Source: an uncultured Clostridia bacterium (GTDB lineage Bacteria; Bacillota; Clostridia; Oscillospirales; Acutalibacteraceae). Taken from it: DNA of 64,000 nt. Positions 44,991 through 53,198 of the stretch are shown piece after piece. The stretch lies in contig CALAUI010000020.1 of the NCBI GenBank assembly GCA_937892115.1, positions 248,001-312,000 of the forward strand, in the 5' to 3' direction. The translations under genes and the position numbers were made by a program. Under the pieces are notes generated by a model, which was not told where the DNA came from, searched no databases, and saw nothing but the letters and a program-made list of their open reading frames with translations. Positions within the stretch are counted from its first letter, which is position 1, and each line of letters opens with the position of its first letter.

Positions 44991-45135
44991 TATTAGTCAT
45001 CTCCAAATATTTCGTATGTCATAAATTGAAATGTAGAACCATATATGCTATCGACAATATAATCAACAATATAGAACGAAAGCAAGACATAGAACCGTCC
45101 CTTTGTCTTCTTTTTGCATTGGACCGCAAAAGTTG

Positions 45136-45246
45136 TTAGCTTATATGTACCTGCTGTGCTTCGTTTTCAACAAATCAAATGTTGTTTCCGAAATGGTCAG
45201 GTTTGTCGGATGCGATACAATACTTTATGTTGTTTTCTTCACACCA
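45136..45246. repeat. 111-bp direct repeat, copy A
   Basis: Begins TTAGCTTATATGTACCTGCT and differs from 46130-46240 at about two positions. It covers the last ~24 codons of the immunity-like gene and 39 bases beyond its stop. Confidence 0.9.
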
Positions 45247-45942
45247 TTTTTTTGCAACTTCATCAACATATTCATCCCAGTCCTTACCGGCTTCTTTTGC
45301 TTGCGCTTCTGTAACTGCGGGAATCAATATATAATCGCGCTCAAATTCTTCTTTTGTCAATTCATCTGAATCAAGTTTTCTGTTAATATCGGATTGATCT
45401 AACGTTGAATGATCTTTTTTGGATAACCACCAGCGAGTATAATCCGGGACAGAGTTTTCTTCATAGTAAAATAAACCGCATAAAACATCAAGGTTTACTT
45501 TTCTGTCCGGGTCATAGTCCGAGAAGAATTCAACGCCGTTTTCGTCTGCCCATTTTTTGGCATCGGTTTCAAGAATTCTATTTTCATATTTTAAGTAAGC
45601 ATCGGAGAAGTCTGGATGAACTTCGGCATAAATACGAAAAGCGACTCCAAAATCCTCATTCTCATCATTAACTATTCTTTGAATTTCGCTTGATATATTT
45701 TTTCCAGCATATAAATCTATGAACTTTCTCATTATTTCCTGTTCACTTCTGCGAAATATGGGAATAAAATATCCGCAGTTTTCAATATCTTCATAGCTAT
45801 CATACCCAAATTCGTCAATCAAAGTATCAGTTTGAAAATACTGACAACTCGATGTTTCAAACCAAGTTGTATCTTCGGGATACTCATTACTTTCTTCATC
45901 CCATTCGCCGTAAAACATTAAATCAGTAATTTCTGTTTTCAT
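45175..45942 (-). CDS. Immunity-like protein of the toxin locus, paralogue 1
   Basis: An acidic 255-residue protein. It resembles the next upstream gene in start (MKTEITDLMFYGEWDEES vs MKADIKHLIDYGCLDDDM), in FEkSSC and GYdsyEDIENcGyFIPI blocks, and in an identical C-terminal SDKPDHFGNNI. A W-x-x-E-N-x-[IV] motif followed by an acidic DPD/DKPD occurs twice (mid-protein and at the end). It is encoded 18 bases after a toxin C-terminal fragment, the usual toxin-immunity order. Function as an immunity protein is inferred from context. Confidence 0.65.
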   Translation of the reverse strand: MKTEITDLMFYGEWDEESNEYPEDTTWFETSSCQYFQTDTLIDEFGYDSYEDIENCGYFIPIFRRSEQEIMRKFIDLYAGKNISSEIQRIVNDENEDFGVAFRIYAEVHPDFSDAYLKYENRILETDAKKWADENGVEFFSDYDPDRKVNLDVLCGLFYYEENSVPDYTRWWLSKKDHSTLDQSDINRKLDSDELTKEEFERDYILIPAVTEAQAKEAGKDWDEYVDEVAKKWCEENNIKYCIASDKPDHFGNNI

Positions 45943-45960
45943 TGTTATAATCTCCTTATG

Positions 45961-46129
45961 TCACCATTCATTTATAGGTTCCCCATACCAAATATGGAAT
46001 GAGTGCGTACTATCGTGATAGTGGCCATAATAACCATATCCATGATACTCTGGTTGTTCGATACACCCAAACACAACAGCCAGTGCTTTTGCATGAGATT
46101 GGTATTTGGTATAAACACCCCATTTACCC
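45961..46129 (-). pseudogene. Toxin C-terminal domain fragment
   Basis: Minus-strand reading ends with GVYTKYQSHAKALAVVFG, then YYGHYHDSTHSFHIWYGEPINEW and a stop. The closely spaced His residues (GHYHD...HSFHIWYG) match the C-terminal end of a nuclease-type toxin often carried by Rhs/LXG proteins. The upstream part of the toxin is gone: at 46130 the sequence changes abruptly to the 111-bp repeat. Confidence 0.75.
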
Positions 46130-46240
46130 TTAGCTTATATGTACCTGCTGTGCTTCGTTTTCAACAAATCAAATGTTGTTTCCGAAATGGTCAGGTTTGT
46201 CGGATTCGATACAATACTTTATGTTGTTTTCTTTACACCA
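46130..46240. repeat. 111-bp direct repeat, copy B
   Basis: Pair of 45136-45246. Its left edge coincides with the truncated end of the toxin fragment, marking a recombination junction. Confidence 0.9.
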
Positions 46241-47092
46241 AACTATCATTCTGTCCAGGCTAATGTTACTTTGATATTCTTTCCATTCTTCATAAAAGCC
46301 ATCCTTAATTATCCAATCATAAAACTTTTTATCCAATTCCTTACTGTATTTTTCGTAATCAAGGAAAAAATATCCGTCCTCTTTGTGATTCAGTTTTATA
46401 AATGATTTTACTAAATCCAACAGACTGTCCTCCGGAGGGCAAATATAATCGTCAGATTTCTTTATTTGTTCTTCACTTATCCAACCGTTTTCTTCCAATA
46501 TATAATTCACCAACTGCATCATATATTTCTTTTTGCTGTAATAAAACTTTGCCGTTTTCGGACCGTTGGGGTCATCAAGTGCTATCAAATCCGGAAAGCC
46601 GTTTGTAGGGAGAAATTTGGGATTTAATTCCAAAATCCTGTCGGGATCATATTCACCATAGTACTGTATATTATTTTCCGCACACCATACTTTGGCTTTT
46701 TCAAGCAGTATTTTATCTGAGAAATCAAACCATTTAAGTAAAAGCTTCGGATAATCGTGATATTCAAGAAACTTAAAAAAGCCGCCAAAAAAACTGTAGT
46801 CGTCTTCCTCAACACAAGACTGAATGAAACTGTTAATATATTTGATATCTTCATCACTAAATTGATTTATAAATTGCTTTGCCAATACAGTTTCATTTTC
46901 AAGTATAACCGGAATAAACCATCCTGAATTAATTATGTCTTCTATGTTTTCATAGCCGAATTCCTTTATCAATTTACGGCCCTTGAAAGATTTGCAGCTA
47001 CTTTTTTCAAACCAAAATTGAAGATCTGGATTATTTTCCATGTCATCATCCAGGCAACCGTAGTCTATCAAATGTTTAATATCTGCTTTCAT
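46169..47092 (-). CDS. Immunity-like protein of the toxin locus, paralogue 2
   Basis: The 307-residue paralogue of the gene at 45175. It shares FEKSSCKSFKG, GYENIEDIINSGWFIPV and the C-terminal WCKENNIKYCIESDKPDHFG block. Two copies of a W-C-x-E-N-N-I-x-Y motif (KVWCAENNIQYYGEYDPDR and the C-terminal one) suggest an internal repeat. The centre is divergent and longer than paralogue 1. AAGGAG precedes the ATG. No intact toxin lies upstream. Confidence 0.65.
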   Translation of the reverse strand: MKADIKHLIDYGCLDDDMENNPDLQFWFEKSSCKSFKGRKLIKEFGYENIEDIINSGWFIPVILENETVLAKQFINQFSDEDIKYINSFIQSCVEEDDYSFFGGFFKFLEYHDYPKLLLKWFDFSDKILLEKAKVWCAENNIQYYGEYDPDRILELNPKFLPTNGFPDLIALDDPNGPKTAKFYYSKKKYMMQLVNYILEENGWISEEQIKKSDDYICPPEDSLLDLVKSFIKLNHKEDGYFFLDYEKYSKELDKKFYDWIIKDGFYEEWKEYQSNISLDRMIVWCKENNIKYCIESDKPDHFGNNI

Positions 47093-47559
47093 AATAATTC
47101 TCCTTATTTTTCTGTATCATATTTGATGTTTTCTTATTGTTTAACTATCAAATCATTTACAATAGTGAATAGTCAATTGGTTGTCCATGCTTCTTTTAAC
47201 AGTCTGATAAATACTGATTATAATGAGAGCCACTTTCAAAACCGGTGAAGTGAATTTGCATTCATAAGCCAGTCTGCTAAGCATAATAATTGCGCTTTTC
47301 ATTATCAGAATCATAAGGATTATATACCTGAAAATACTATACTACATAAGAATACACATTTCAATATAATTATGACAGCAAAGCTCCCCAACCTCTTTCA
47401 AGATTGGGGAGCAAATTATTATGCGATTTTAAGCACCATGCTCAAGGATTTCGGATTAGTCCTTAATAGCTGCCTGTTGAGCTATGTACTATCTGCACCG
47501 ATGATAATAGTAATACGAACAAAATAAGGATAATAAAAACATCCTACCAATATCAAACT
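47093..47559. other. AT-rich intergenic region with hairpin and possible coding debris
   Basis: Holds a GCTCCCCAA/TTGGGGAGC hairpin at 47383-47412. Minus-strand fragments such as YFQVYNPYDSDNEKRNYYA near 47270-47330 may be toxin debris, but the support is weak. The 47372-47490 stretch is similar in parts to 50124-50300. Confidence 0.45.
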
Positions 47560-50031
47560 TTATTGTTTCATTTTGATTTTTCGCTTGTATCCACATCCGG
47601 TAGTTCTATAGTTTTCACATCCGAAAAAATCTCCGTAAGGTCCGGATTTACGAAGAAGTTTGCCTCCACAGATGGGGCATTCAAACTGTTCACGTTTCAG
47701 CTCATTTTCGTAACGTTTGTGAAGCTCTTTGGCAAAGACGCCCTCGTGATCCTTCTGGACTAACATATAAGCTTTAATCTTTGCTCTTGTCAGTGCAACA
47801 TAATACAACCGTCGTTCTTCAGCAAATGGAAATACCTCATTGTTTTCAAGCAGTAAATTCAGTATCGGGTCATCCTGCATTTTGCTCGGGAAACCCATGC
47901 GTGAGTCTTTATTGTTGATAATGAAAACATAATCTGCCTGAAGCCCTTTGGACTTATGTGCTGTCATAAAGCACATCTTTAGATCATTTCTTGATTTGCA
48001 TTTAACGTCTATAAAACCGGTCACGTTATTATATTGGCACGTGAATAGACCGCTATCACTAAGAAGCCGCACATCAAATGAGTATCTTCCGATAAAGAAA
48101 ACCGTTGCATTCTTCGGTAGGTCATCGATTTTGGCCGACATGAACTCAACAGCGATTTTATCTGTATAGCCGCTGATTTCTCCCATGGAAAACCGCATGT
48201 CAGTAGATTTCCCGCGTATTTGTTTCTTTATCTGTGCTGGATTCTGAGTAATAAATGAGCCGCTGATTTCAATCAGTGATCTAGTGAACCGGTAGGTGGT
48301 TTCGATTTTGCTAATAGTTGTTTTTCCCCAGTATTTTTCAAAGTTCAGGATGTAGTTGATGTCGCTTCCGGCAAAGCGATAGATACTCTGCCAGTCATCG
48401 CCGACACAGAACAGGTCATAGTCCTTGGACTTTCTCAGCTCTGCCAGAAGATTAAACCGGGCTTTTGATATATCCTGGTACTCATCAACGATTACATACG
48501 AGAACGGATTTTTCACTTTCCCGGCACGAATGTATTGAGTAGCAAGATTAATCATGTCATTAAAATCAATCTCACCGTTTTTCTTCAGTTCTGTATCGTA
48601 AGCTTCAAATAACGGTTCAATAAGTATGATAAACTCTGTTTGTGAGTGCGTCGTCGCAAGCGTCTTGAAATACTCAATCGAATATGCATTGCTTTTCAGC
48701 AGATTGATTACGGTTTCAAACAGCTCAATCAATCCGTCGAGGGGTGAGTCCCCGTTGTCTGCAATGCTTTTCCATAATTCCTCCGGTGACTTCGGAACCA
48801 TAGATACACCAAACTCTTTTAACTGCTTTTCAAGGGAAGACAAGAGAGTTCCGTCCATTTTCTCATAAGAGTACATGGCGACCATTTTAGTGTCGTTATC
48901 CTTGTGGAGTTTGAACTTCCAGTCCATAGACTCCCGGTAAGTCTCTGTAGCAGTTTTTCCGTTTTTACCTGAAAACCAGTTGGGCACCTCGCCGCTTTTG
49001 TTGATGCCAAAGTATTCGATATATACATCGTAGTCCGGAAGATAAAAGTCCGGATGATATTGTGCGTACTCCTCAGTACAGGTATCAAACTTATATGCCA
49101 CTTCGTATTCATATTTAATGCCATTTTGATACAAATAATTGGCAATATCCATTTCACCGTAACTCTTAACCCGTTCACCCAGGAATGTCATCGGCGGATT
49201 AAGCTGGAGATACTCGTCATATTCTTTCTTGTTCTTAAAATCAAATTCAGACTTATAAGGGATCTTGTTATAAAGGAGATATGCGCCCAAGCGTCGGAGA
49301 TACGCTGGATCTTTCATGAGTACCGACAGTTTTCCTTTTATGAAATCCCGGAGATTAATCTGAGAAATCCTTGGTTTGACACCATCTGCTTTTGCAATGA
49401 CACTGAGCCCTAACTTGTGAAAAGTAGAGGCAAAGATATTGCATCCGGTTTCTTTCGCAATTCGCTCGCTCATTTCGCTGGCGGAAGCGTTTGTAAAGGA
49501 AAGAACAAGAATATCTTCCGGCTTATATTTTCCGGACTTCAGCAAATACTTGATTTTCCCGACGACAGTGGTGGTTTTTCCGGTACCGGCACCGGCAATA
49601 ATCAAGTGATTGTGAGCTTCTTTCACAATGCAAGTCATTTGCTGCATATCAAGCTGACGTCCCTCAACGTCACCAATCAAGGCGTATGCTTCCGCTGTCT
49701 TTTGTTTTGCCACGGCATCATTGTGAGCGGCCAGTTTCTTTTGCAATGAATTGCAGTTTTGCTGAAATATTTCCGCTTCCGTTTTTAGCTTTTGGAAATT
49801 TTCAGTTTTCTTGAAGCGCTTGATTTCAGTTTCAGATACTGAAGTTTTCAAGCGTTCATACTTTGCATTCCATGAATCCGCCAATGATAATTCAACAAAT
49901 TCATTGGGGTTCAAAAAACTATTTGCCTCAGAATTTGCCAAAGAAAGCTGTGAGATTAGTCCATTACAACAGTTATTTCGTTCGTTTTCTTTTTCATTAA
50001 TTCGCTTTTTTATTTTATCAATGGTGAACAT
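47560..50031 (-). CDS. UvrD/Rep-type superfamily 1 helicase with C-terminal zinc ribbon
   Basis: The 823-residue protein has about 120 residues of coiled-coil-like N-terminus. Walker A is IIAGAGTGKTTTVVG (about 146-154). An inserted endonuclease-like segment shows YHPDFYLPDYDVYIEYFG, reminiscent of a PD-(D/E)xK or vsr-type fold. Motif II is VDEYQDISKARF, then GDDWQSIYRFAGSD and YVALTRAK. A topoisomerase-type zinc finger (CPICGGKLLRKSGPYGDFFGC) ends it. This is the HelD/helicase IV-like branch. It may serve repair, plasmid biology or defence; no partner is fixed by context. Confidence 0.87.
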   Translation of the reverse strand: MFTIDKIKKRINEKENERNNCCNGLISQLSLANSEANSFLNPNEFVELSLADSWNAKYERLKTSVSETEIKRFKKTENFQKLKTEAEIFQQNCNSLQKKLAAHNDAVAKQKTAEAYALIGDVEGRQLDMQQMTCIVKEAHNHLIIAGAGTGKTTTVVGKIKYLLKSGKYKPEDILVLSFTNASASEMSERIAKETGCNIFASTFHKLGLSVIAKADGVKPRISQINLRDFIKGKLSVLMKDPAYLRRLGAYLLYNKIPYKSEFDFKNKKEYDEYLQLNPPMTFLGERVKSYGEMDIANYLYQNGIKYEYEVAYKFDTCTEEYAQYHPDFYLPDYDVYIEYFGINKSGEVPNWFSGKNGKTATETYRESMDWKFKLHKDNDTKMVAMYSYEKMDGTLLSSLEKQLKEFGVSMVPKSPEELWKSIADNGDSPLDGLIELFETVINLLKSNAYSIEYFKTLATTHSQTEFIILIEPLFEAYDTELKKNGEIDFNDMINLATQYIRAGKVKNPFSYVIVDEYQDISKARFNLLAELRKSKDYDLFCVGDDWQSIYRFAGSDINYILNFEKYWGKTTISKIETTYRFTRSLIEISGSFITQNPAQIKKQIRGKSTDMRFSMGEISGYTDKIAVEFMSAKIDDLPKNATVFFIGRYSFDVRLLSDSGLFTCQYNNVTGFIDVKCKSRNDLKMCFMTAHKSKGLQADYVFIINNKDSRMGFPSKMQDDPILNLLLENNEVFPFAEERRLYYVALTRAKIKAYMLVQKDHEGVFAKELHKRYENELKREQFECPICGGKLLRKSGPYGDFFGCENYRTTGCGYKRKIKMKQ

Positions 50032-50133
50032 TACGCGATAAACTCCTTATATGCTGTCTCTCATAAACTTCCAGGCACACTTCTTTACCGATTTTGCAAC
50101 CACACTGATTTTTTCTATCGATCATTATGACAA

Positions 50134-50167
50134 AAGCTCCCCGTATTTTTTCAAATACGAGGAGCTT
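50134..50167. terminator. Terminator-like hairpin after the recombinase gene
   Basis: AAGCTCC-C-CGTATTT / AAATACG-A-GGAGCTT with a TTTC loop, directly downstream of the minus-strand recombinase stop. It belongs to the same hairpin family as 42593 and 47383. Confidence 0.7.
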
Positions 50168-50178
50168 CATCGCATAAC

Positions 50179-51984
50179 TTATAGCAGTTTCTCCCCGTTT
50201 TGTTGGGCGATCAAACTGCCCCGAAAAGCCTTGTATATCAAGGGGTTTCGAATATTACTTTTCGTCGCGAATAGCTGCCTGTGCTGCGAGGAATCTGCAG
50301 GGGAAAATGATGATATATCAGTATAAATATGGCTTGTTTTCTCTCTTTTTCCGTCTATTTTGCATTTGAACGGGTCATCGCCTCCGCAAAATCTCAGATG
50401 CCATTCAAACCTGTCGGGGAAAACCACAACCCGCTCAATGAAGGCTTCAATTACGCTGTTGGGTATAGGATTATCGGTATCTACCGTTGTTAATCGTTCA
50501 AGGGTATAACGCAGGAATTTCATTTTATCCTCATAATTTTCTACGACTTCTTCAATTTCAACGGGTGTCAGTGTCTCTATTTCAGATTTCAATCTGTCCA
50601 TATCGGCGATAATTTCTTCTGATTTTGCTCTGAACAACTCTTTTGTAATTTCACCGTCGGCTCGCATTTCGACAAAACCGTCATATTTTTTGCTCAGTTT
50701 TTCCAGCTCAGCTTGTTTCATACTAAGAATGCGGATGTTTTCCGTGCTTCGCTTATTCTGGTCGGCAATATGTTCTTCGATAATGGAATTTGCCAGTTCA
50801 ATTACTTTTTCCCTCTCTTCAAGAAGATTGGCAAAAATGTATTTTGCCATCATCTGAAATTTCCATTCGGGAACAGCGGGAACCTTGCAGGTTTCATCAA
50901 CCGGAAGGTTTCGCTTTTTTCTGCTTGCATAGCTTCCTGAATGAACGGTACTTGTGCATTGATATCCGTATTTCACTTTATCTCCGCTGCCTGACCATTT
51001 TATTCTTGTAAAGTTATGACCGCAGGAGCATTCAACTATTCTGCCCCATACTGTTTCGGGAATCCTTTTTCCGGTAGAACGCCTTCCTGTTGAGAGATTT
51101 TTGCAATCTTTTCTTTTGCTTTCCATAATTCTTTGAACCCTTTCAAATTCTTCTTCGGTTACTATTGTTTCATGAGTGCCGCGCACTGTTATCTGCTCGA
51201 TTTCGCCGTAGTTTTTTACTTTCTTTTGTTCAAGATAATCCGGAACATATTCCTTGTGGTATGTTATTATTCCACAATAAAATGAGTTGCTCAGAACATG
51301 AGATACAACGGTACAGTACCATTTGGAATGTCCCATTGATGTCTTTCTCCCTCTGCGTTCCAGTTCATTGCAAATTCCGACTAATCCGTAGCCGTCAAGA
51401 TACATATCATAAATCATTCTGACTGTTTCTGCTTGTTCCGGATTGATGATAAGCTCTTTTCCGGCTCTATCATATCCGAGAATATTTCCGTTTCCGTACA
51501 AGACACCGTTTTTCATTGATGTTTCTTGACCGCTTTTGACTCTGACAGAGGTTTTTCGGCTTTCATCCTGTGCAACAGACGCCATAATGGTAAGTCTGAA
51601 TTCGCCATCGGGATCAAATGACCAAATACCATCATTTACAAAGTATATTTCTATTCCTATCTTCTTCAGTTTCCTTGTGTAATCAATAGTATCTACGGTG
51701 TTACGTGCAAAACGGGATACTTCCCTTGTAACTATCAAATCAAATTTTCCTGATTTGGCATCGCTTATCATTTTCATAAAGCCGGGCCTTTTTTCGGCGG
51801 ATGTGCCGGTAATGCCTTCATCGACATGCTGCTCAACAAAATGCCAGTTTGGGTGAGCATTCAGAAGTTGCCGATACCATTCTATCTGGTTGTCTAAAGC
51901 AGATATCTGAGCTTCATGTTCGGTTGATACTCTTCCGTAAAACGCCACCTGGCGCTCCCTGTTTTTATCAGGTAATCCATACAT
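50179..51984 (-). CDS. Large serine recombinase (TnpX/integrase type)
   Basis: The 601-residue site-specific recombinase drives excision and integration of the mobile element. The resolvase domain has VAFYGRVSTEHEAQ with the nucleophile Ser20, DEGITGTSAEKRPGF, and VTREVSRFARNTVDT. The recombinase domain (residues 165-290) and a zinc beta-ribbon (VECSCGHNF...) with a long coiled coil follow. The C-terminal 50 residues after DPFKCKIDGKREK look like an extension read into flanking repeat DNA. Its end probably marks one boundary of the element. Confidence 0.93.
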   Translation of the reverse strand: MYGLPDKNRERQVAFYGRVSTEHEAQISALDNQIEWYRQLLNAHPNWHFVEQHVDEGITGTSAEKRPGFMKMISDAKSGKFDLIVTREVSRFARNTVDTIDYTRKLKKIGIEIYFVNDGIWSFDPDGEFRLTIMASVAQDESRKTSVRVKSGQETSMKNGVLYGNGNILGYDRAGKELIINPEQAETVRMIYDMYLDGYGLVGICNELERRGRKTSMGHSKWYCTVVSHVLSNSFYCGIITYHKEYVPDYLEQKKVKNYGEIEQITVRGTHETIVTEEEFERVQRIMESKRKDCKNLSTGRRSTGKRIPETVWGRIVECSCGHNFTRIKWSGSGDKVKYGYQCTSTVHSGSYASRKKRNLPVDETCKVPAVPEWKFQMMAKYIFANLLEEREKVIELANSIIEEHIADQNKRSTENIRILSMKQAELEKLSKKYDGFVEMRADGEITKELFRAKSEEIIADMDRLKSEIETLTPVEIEEVVENYEDKMKFLRYTLERLTTVDTDNPIPNSVIEAFIERVVVFPDRFEWHLRFCGGDDPFKCKIDGKREKTSHIYTDISSFSPADSSQHRQLFATKSNIRNPLIYKAFRGSLIAQQNGEKLL

Positions 51985-52023
51985 TATTATCGCCTCCTAC
52001 ATTTCTGATATGGAATAATCTGT

Positions 52024-52212
52024 TTATAAAACCATCTCCTTTTCATCTGATAACTGCAATGAAAACCTGCTTGTATCGACAATATCCGAATACTCATTCA
52101 GAATATTTCTGAAAACATAATCCGGAATATTTCCGTCCTTGTACAACTGTTCTATCAGCTTTATTGCGGCAAAATAGTGTTCCTCGGTGAATCCTTCTTT
52201 TATTTTAGTCAT
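52024..52212 (-). CDS. Small recombinase-linked protein
   Basis: A 62-residue protein (MTKIKEGFTEEHYFAAIKLI...) with two predicted helices. Its SHOCT-like short helical pattern is common beside serine recombinases of clostridial elements. It lies 39 bases before the recombinase start and 28 bases after the ParB-like gene. Function unknown. Confidence 0.6.
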   Translation of the reverse strand: MTKIKEGFTEEHYFAAIKLIEQLYKDGNIPDYVFRNILNEYSDIVDTSRFSLQLSDEKEMVL

Positions 52213-52240
52213 TTAATCCCTCCAGTCAAATGTGCAAAAT

Positions 52241-53104
52241 TCATCTTGCGCCCCGGTCACGCTTGACCTGGCGCTGATGATTGAGGTAAAATTCAAGTGC
52301 CTTAACGATAGTGTCTTCCATCTGTTGAGGCGTTGCGGAAACGCTGAAATAATCACGGATTCGCTCTTCGGGTATTTTCAGCGTTTCTTTCTGATTTGCT
52401 TTCTTTTGAGTCATAATCTCAAATATCATATCCATATCCAGTTTGCCCTCGGCGGCAAGCTTTCTCATTCTGTTTGCCTGAGAGACGGACGGAGTTGCCT
52501 GCTCGCTTTCTATTGTCGTGAGTAAATCCCTTTGCTGATGTTCCGATAAGTACGAAATCTCAATAGCGGGTGTAAATCCGATTTTCTTTTCATCAACCAT
52601 TTTCAGCAGTTCGGGTATCAGATAGGTTAAACGGATATACCGCTGAATAGTGCGTTCACTGTCCTTGACGGTATTGGCAAGCTGTGTGATACTCCAAGGC
52701 TCATCGCAATTTTCGCCATTTTGGCGAGAATTATTTGCGGGTCTTCCTGCTTTCCGTTTTATTGCCTCGTTTTTCATTCTGTAACCACGGGCCTTTTCGC
52801 TCGGCAGAAGTCCGTCACGGTAAAGGTTTGTATCAACAAGAACTATTCTTGCTTCTTCCCTGCTCATATCCGAAACGATGATCGGAACGGCTTCAAGCCC
52901 TGCCTTTTTGCAGGCGAAAAATCTTCTGTGACCGGAAATGATTTCATATTCTCCGTTGTCATCCGGTCTGACAATCAGAGGCGTTAATACTCCGTTTTCC
53001 TTTATGCTGTCAATCAGCATTTCCATTTCCGTGTCATCAATCACACGGAAAGGATTTTTCGGAAACGGATGCAGTTTGTTTATTTCAATAATTTGTGTAG
53101 TCAT
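52241..53104 (-). CDS. ParB/RepB-family DNA-binding protein
   Basis: The 287-residue protein opens IIEINKLHPFPKNPFRV. It has the ParB signature IKENGVLTPLIVRP, the EIISGHRRFFACKKAGL box, and an HTH region (SITQLANTVKDSERTIQRYIRL). ParB proteins bind CTP and centromere-like sites; stand-alone copies on mobile elements regulate or aid maintenance. No ParA is nearby. I chose the ATG at 53104 with AAGGAAAA upstream; an ATG at 53290 would overlap the relaxase gene. Confidence 0.87.
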   Translation of the reverse strand: MTTQIIEINKLHPFPKNPFRVIDDTEMEMLIDSIKENGVLTPLIVRPDDNGEYEIISGHRRFFACKKAGLEAVPIIVSDMSREEARIVLVDTNLYRDGLLPSEKARGYRMKNEAIKRKAGRPANNSRQNGENCDEPWSITQLANTVKDSERTIQRYIRLTYLIPELLKMVDEKKIGFTPAIEISYLSEHQQRDLLTTIESEQATPSVSQANRMRKLAAEGKLDMDMIFEIMTQKKANQKETLKIPEERIRDYFSVSATPQQMEDTIVKALEFYLNHQRQVKRDRGAR

Positions 53105-53198
53105 ATATTTTCCTTCTTTCATAAAATGATTTGACCCCCGTACTGCAATTCTGATGATTGCCGTACAGAGGTCATTTGCTGTTATTTCTGATTTAGAA

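Noticed and set aside
47093..47300. A minus-strand open stretch before the second immunity-like gene as a toxin
   Set aside because: Only short, frame-switching pieces can be read and none has a toxin motif; mentioned as possible debris only.
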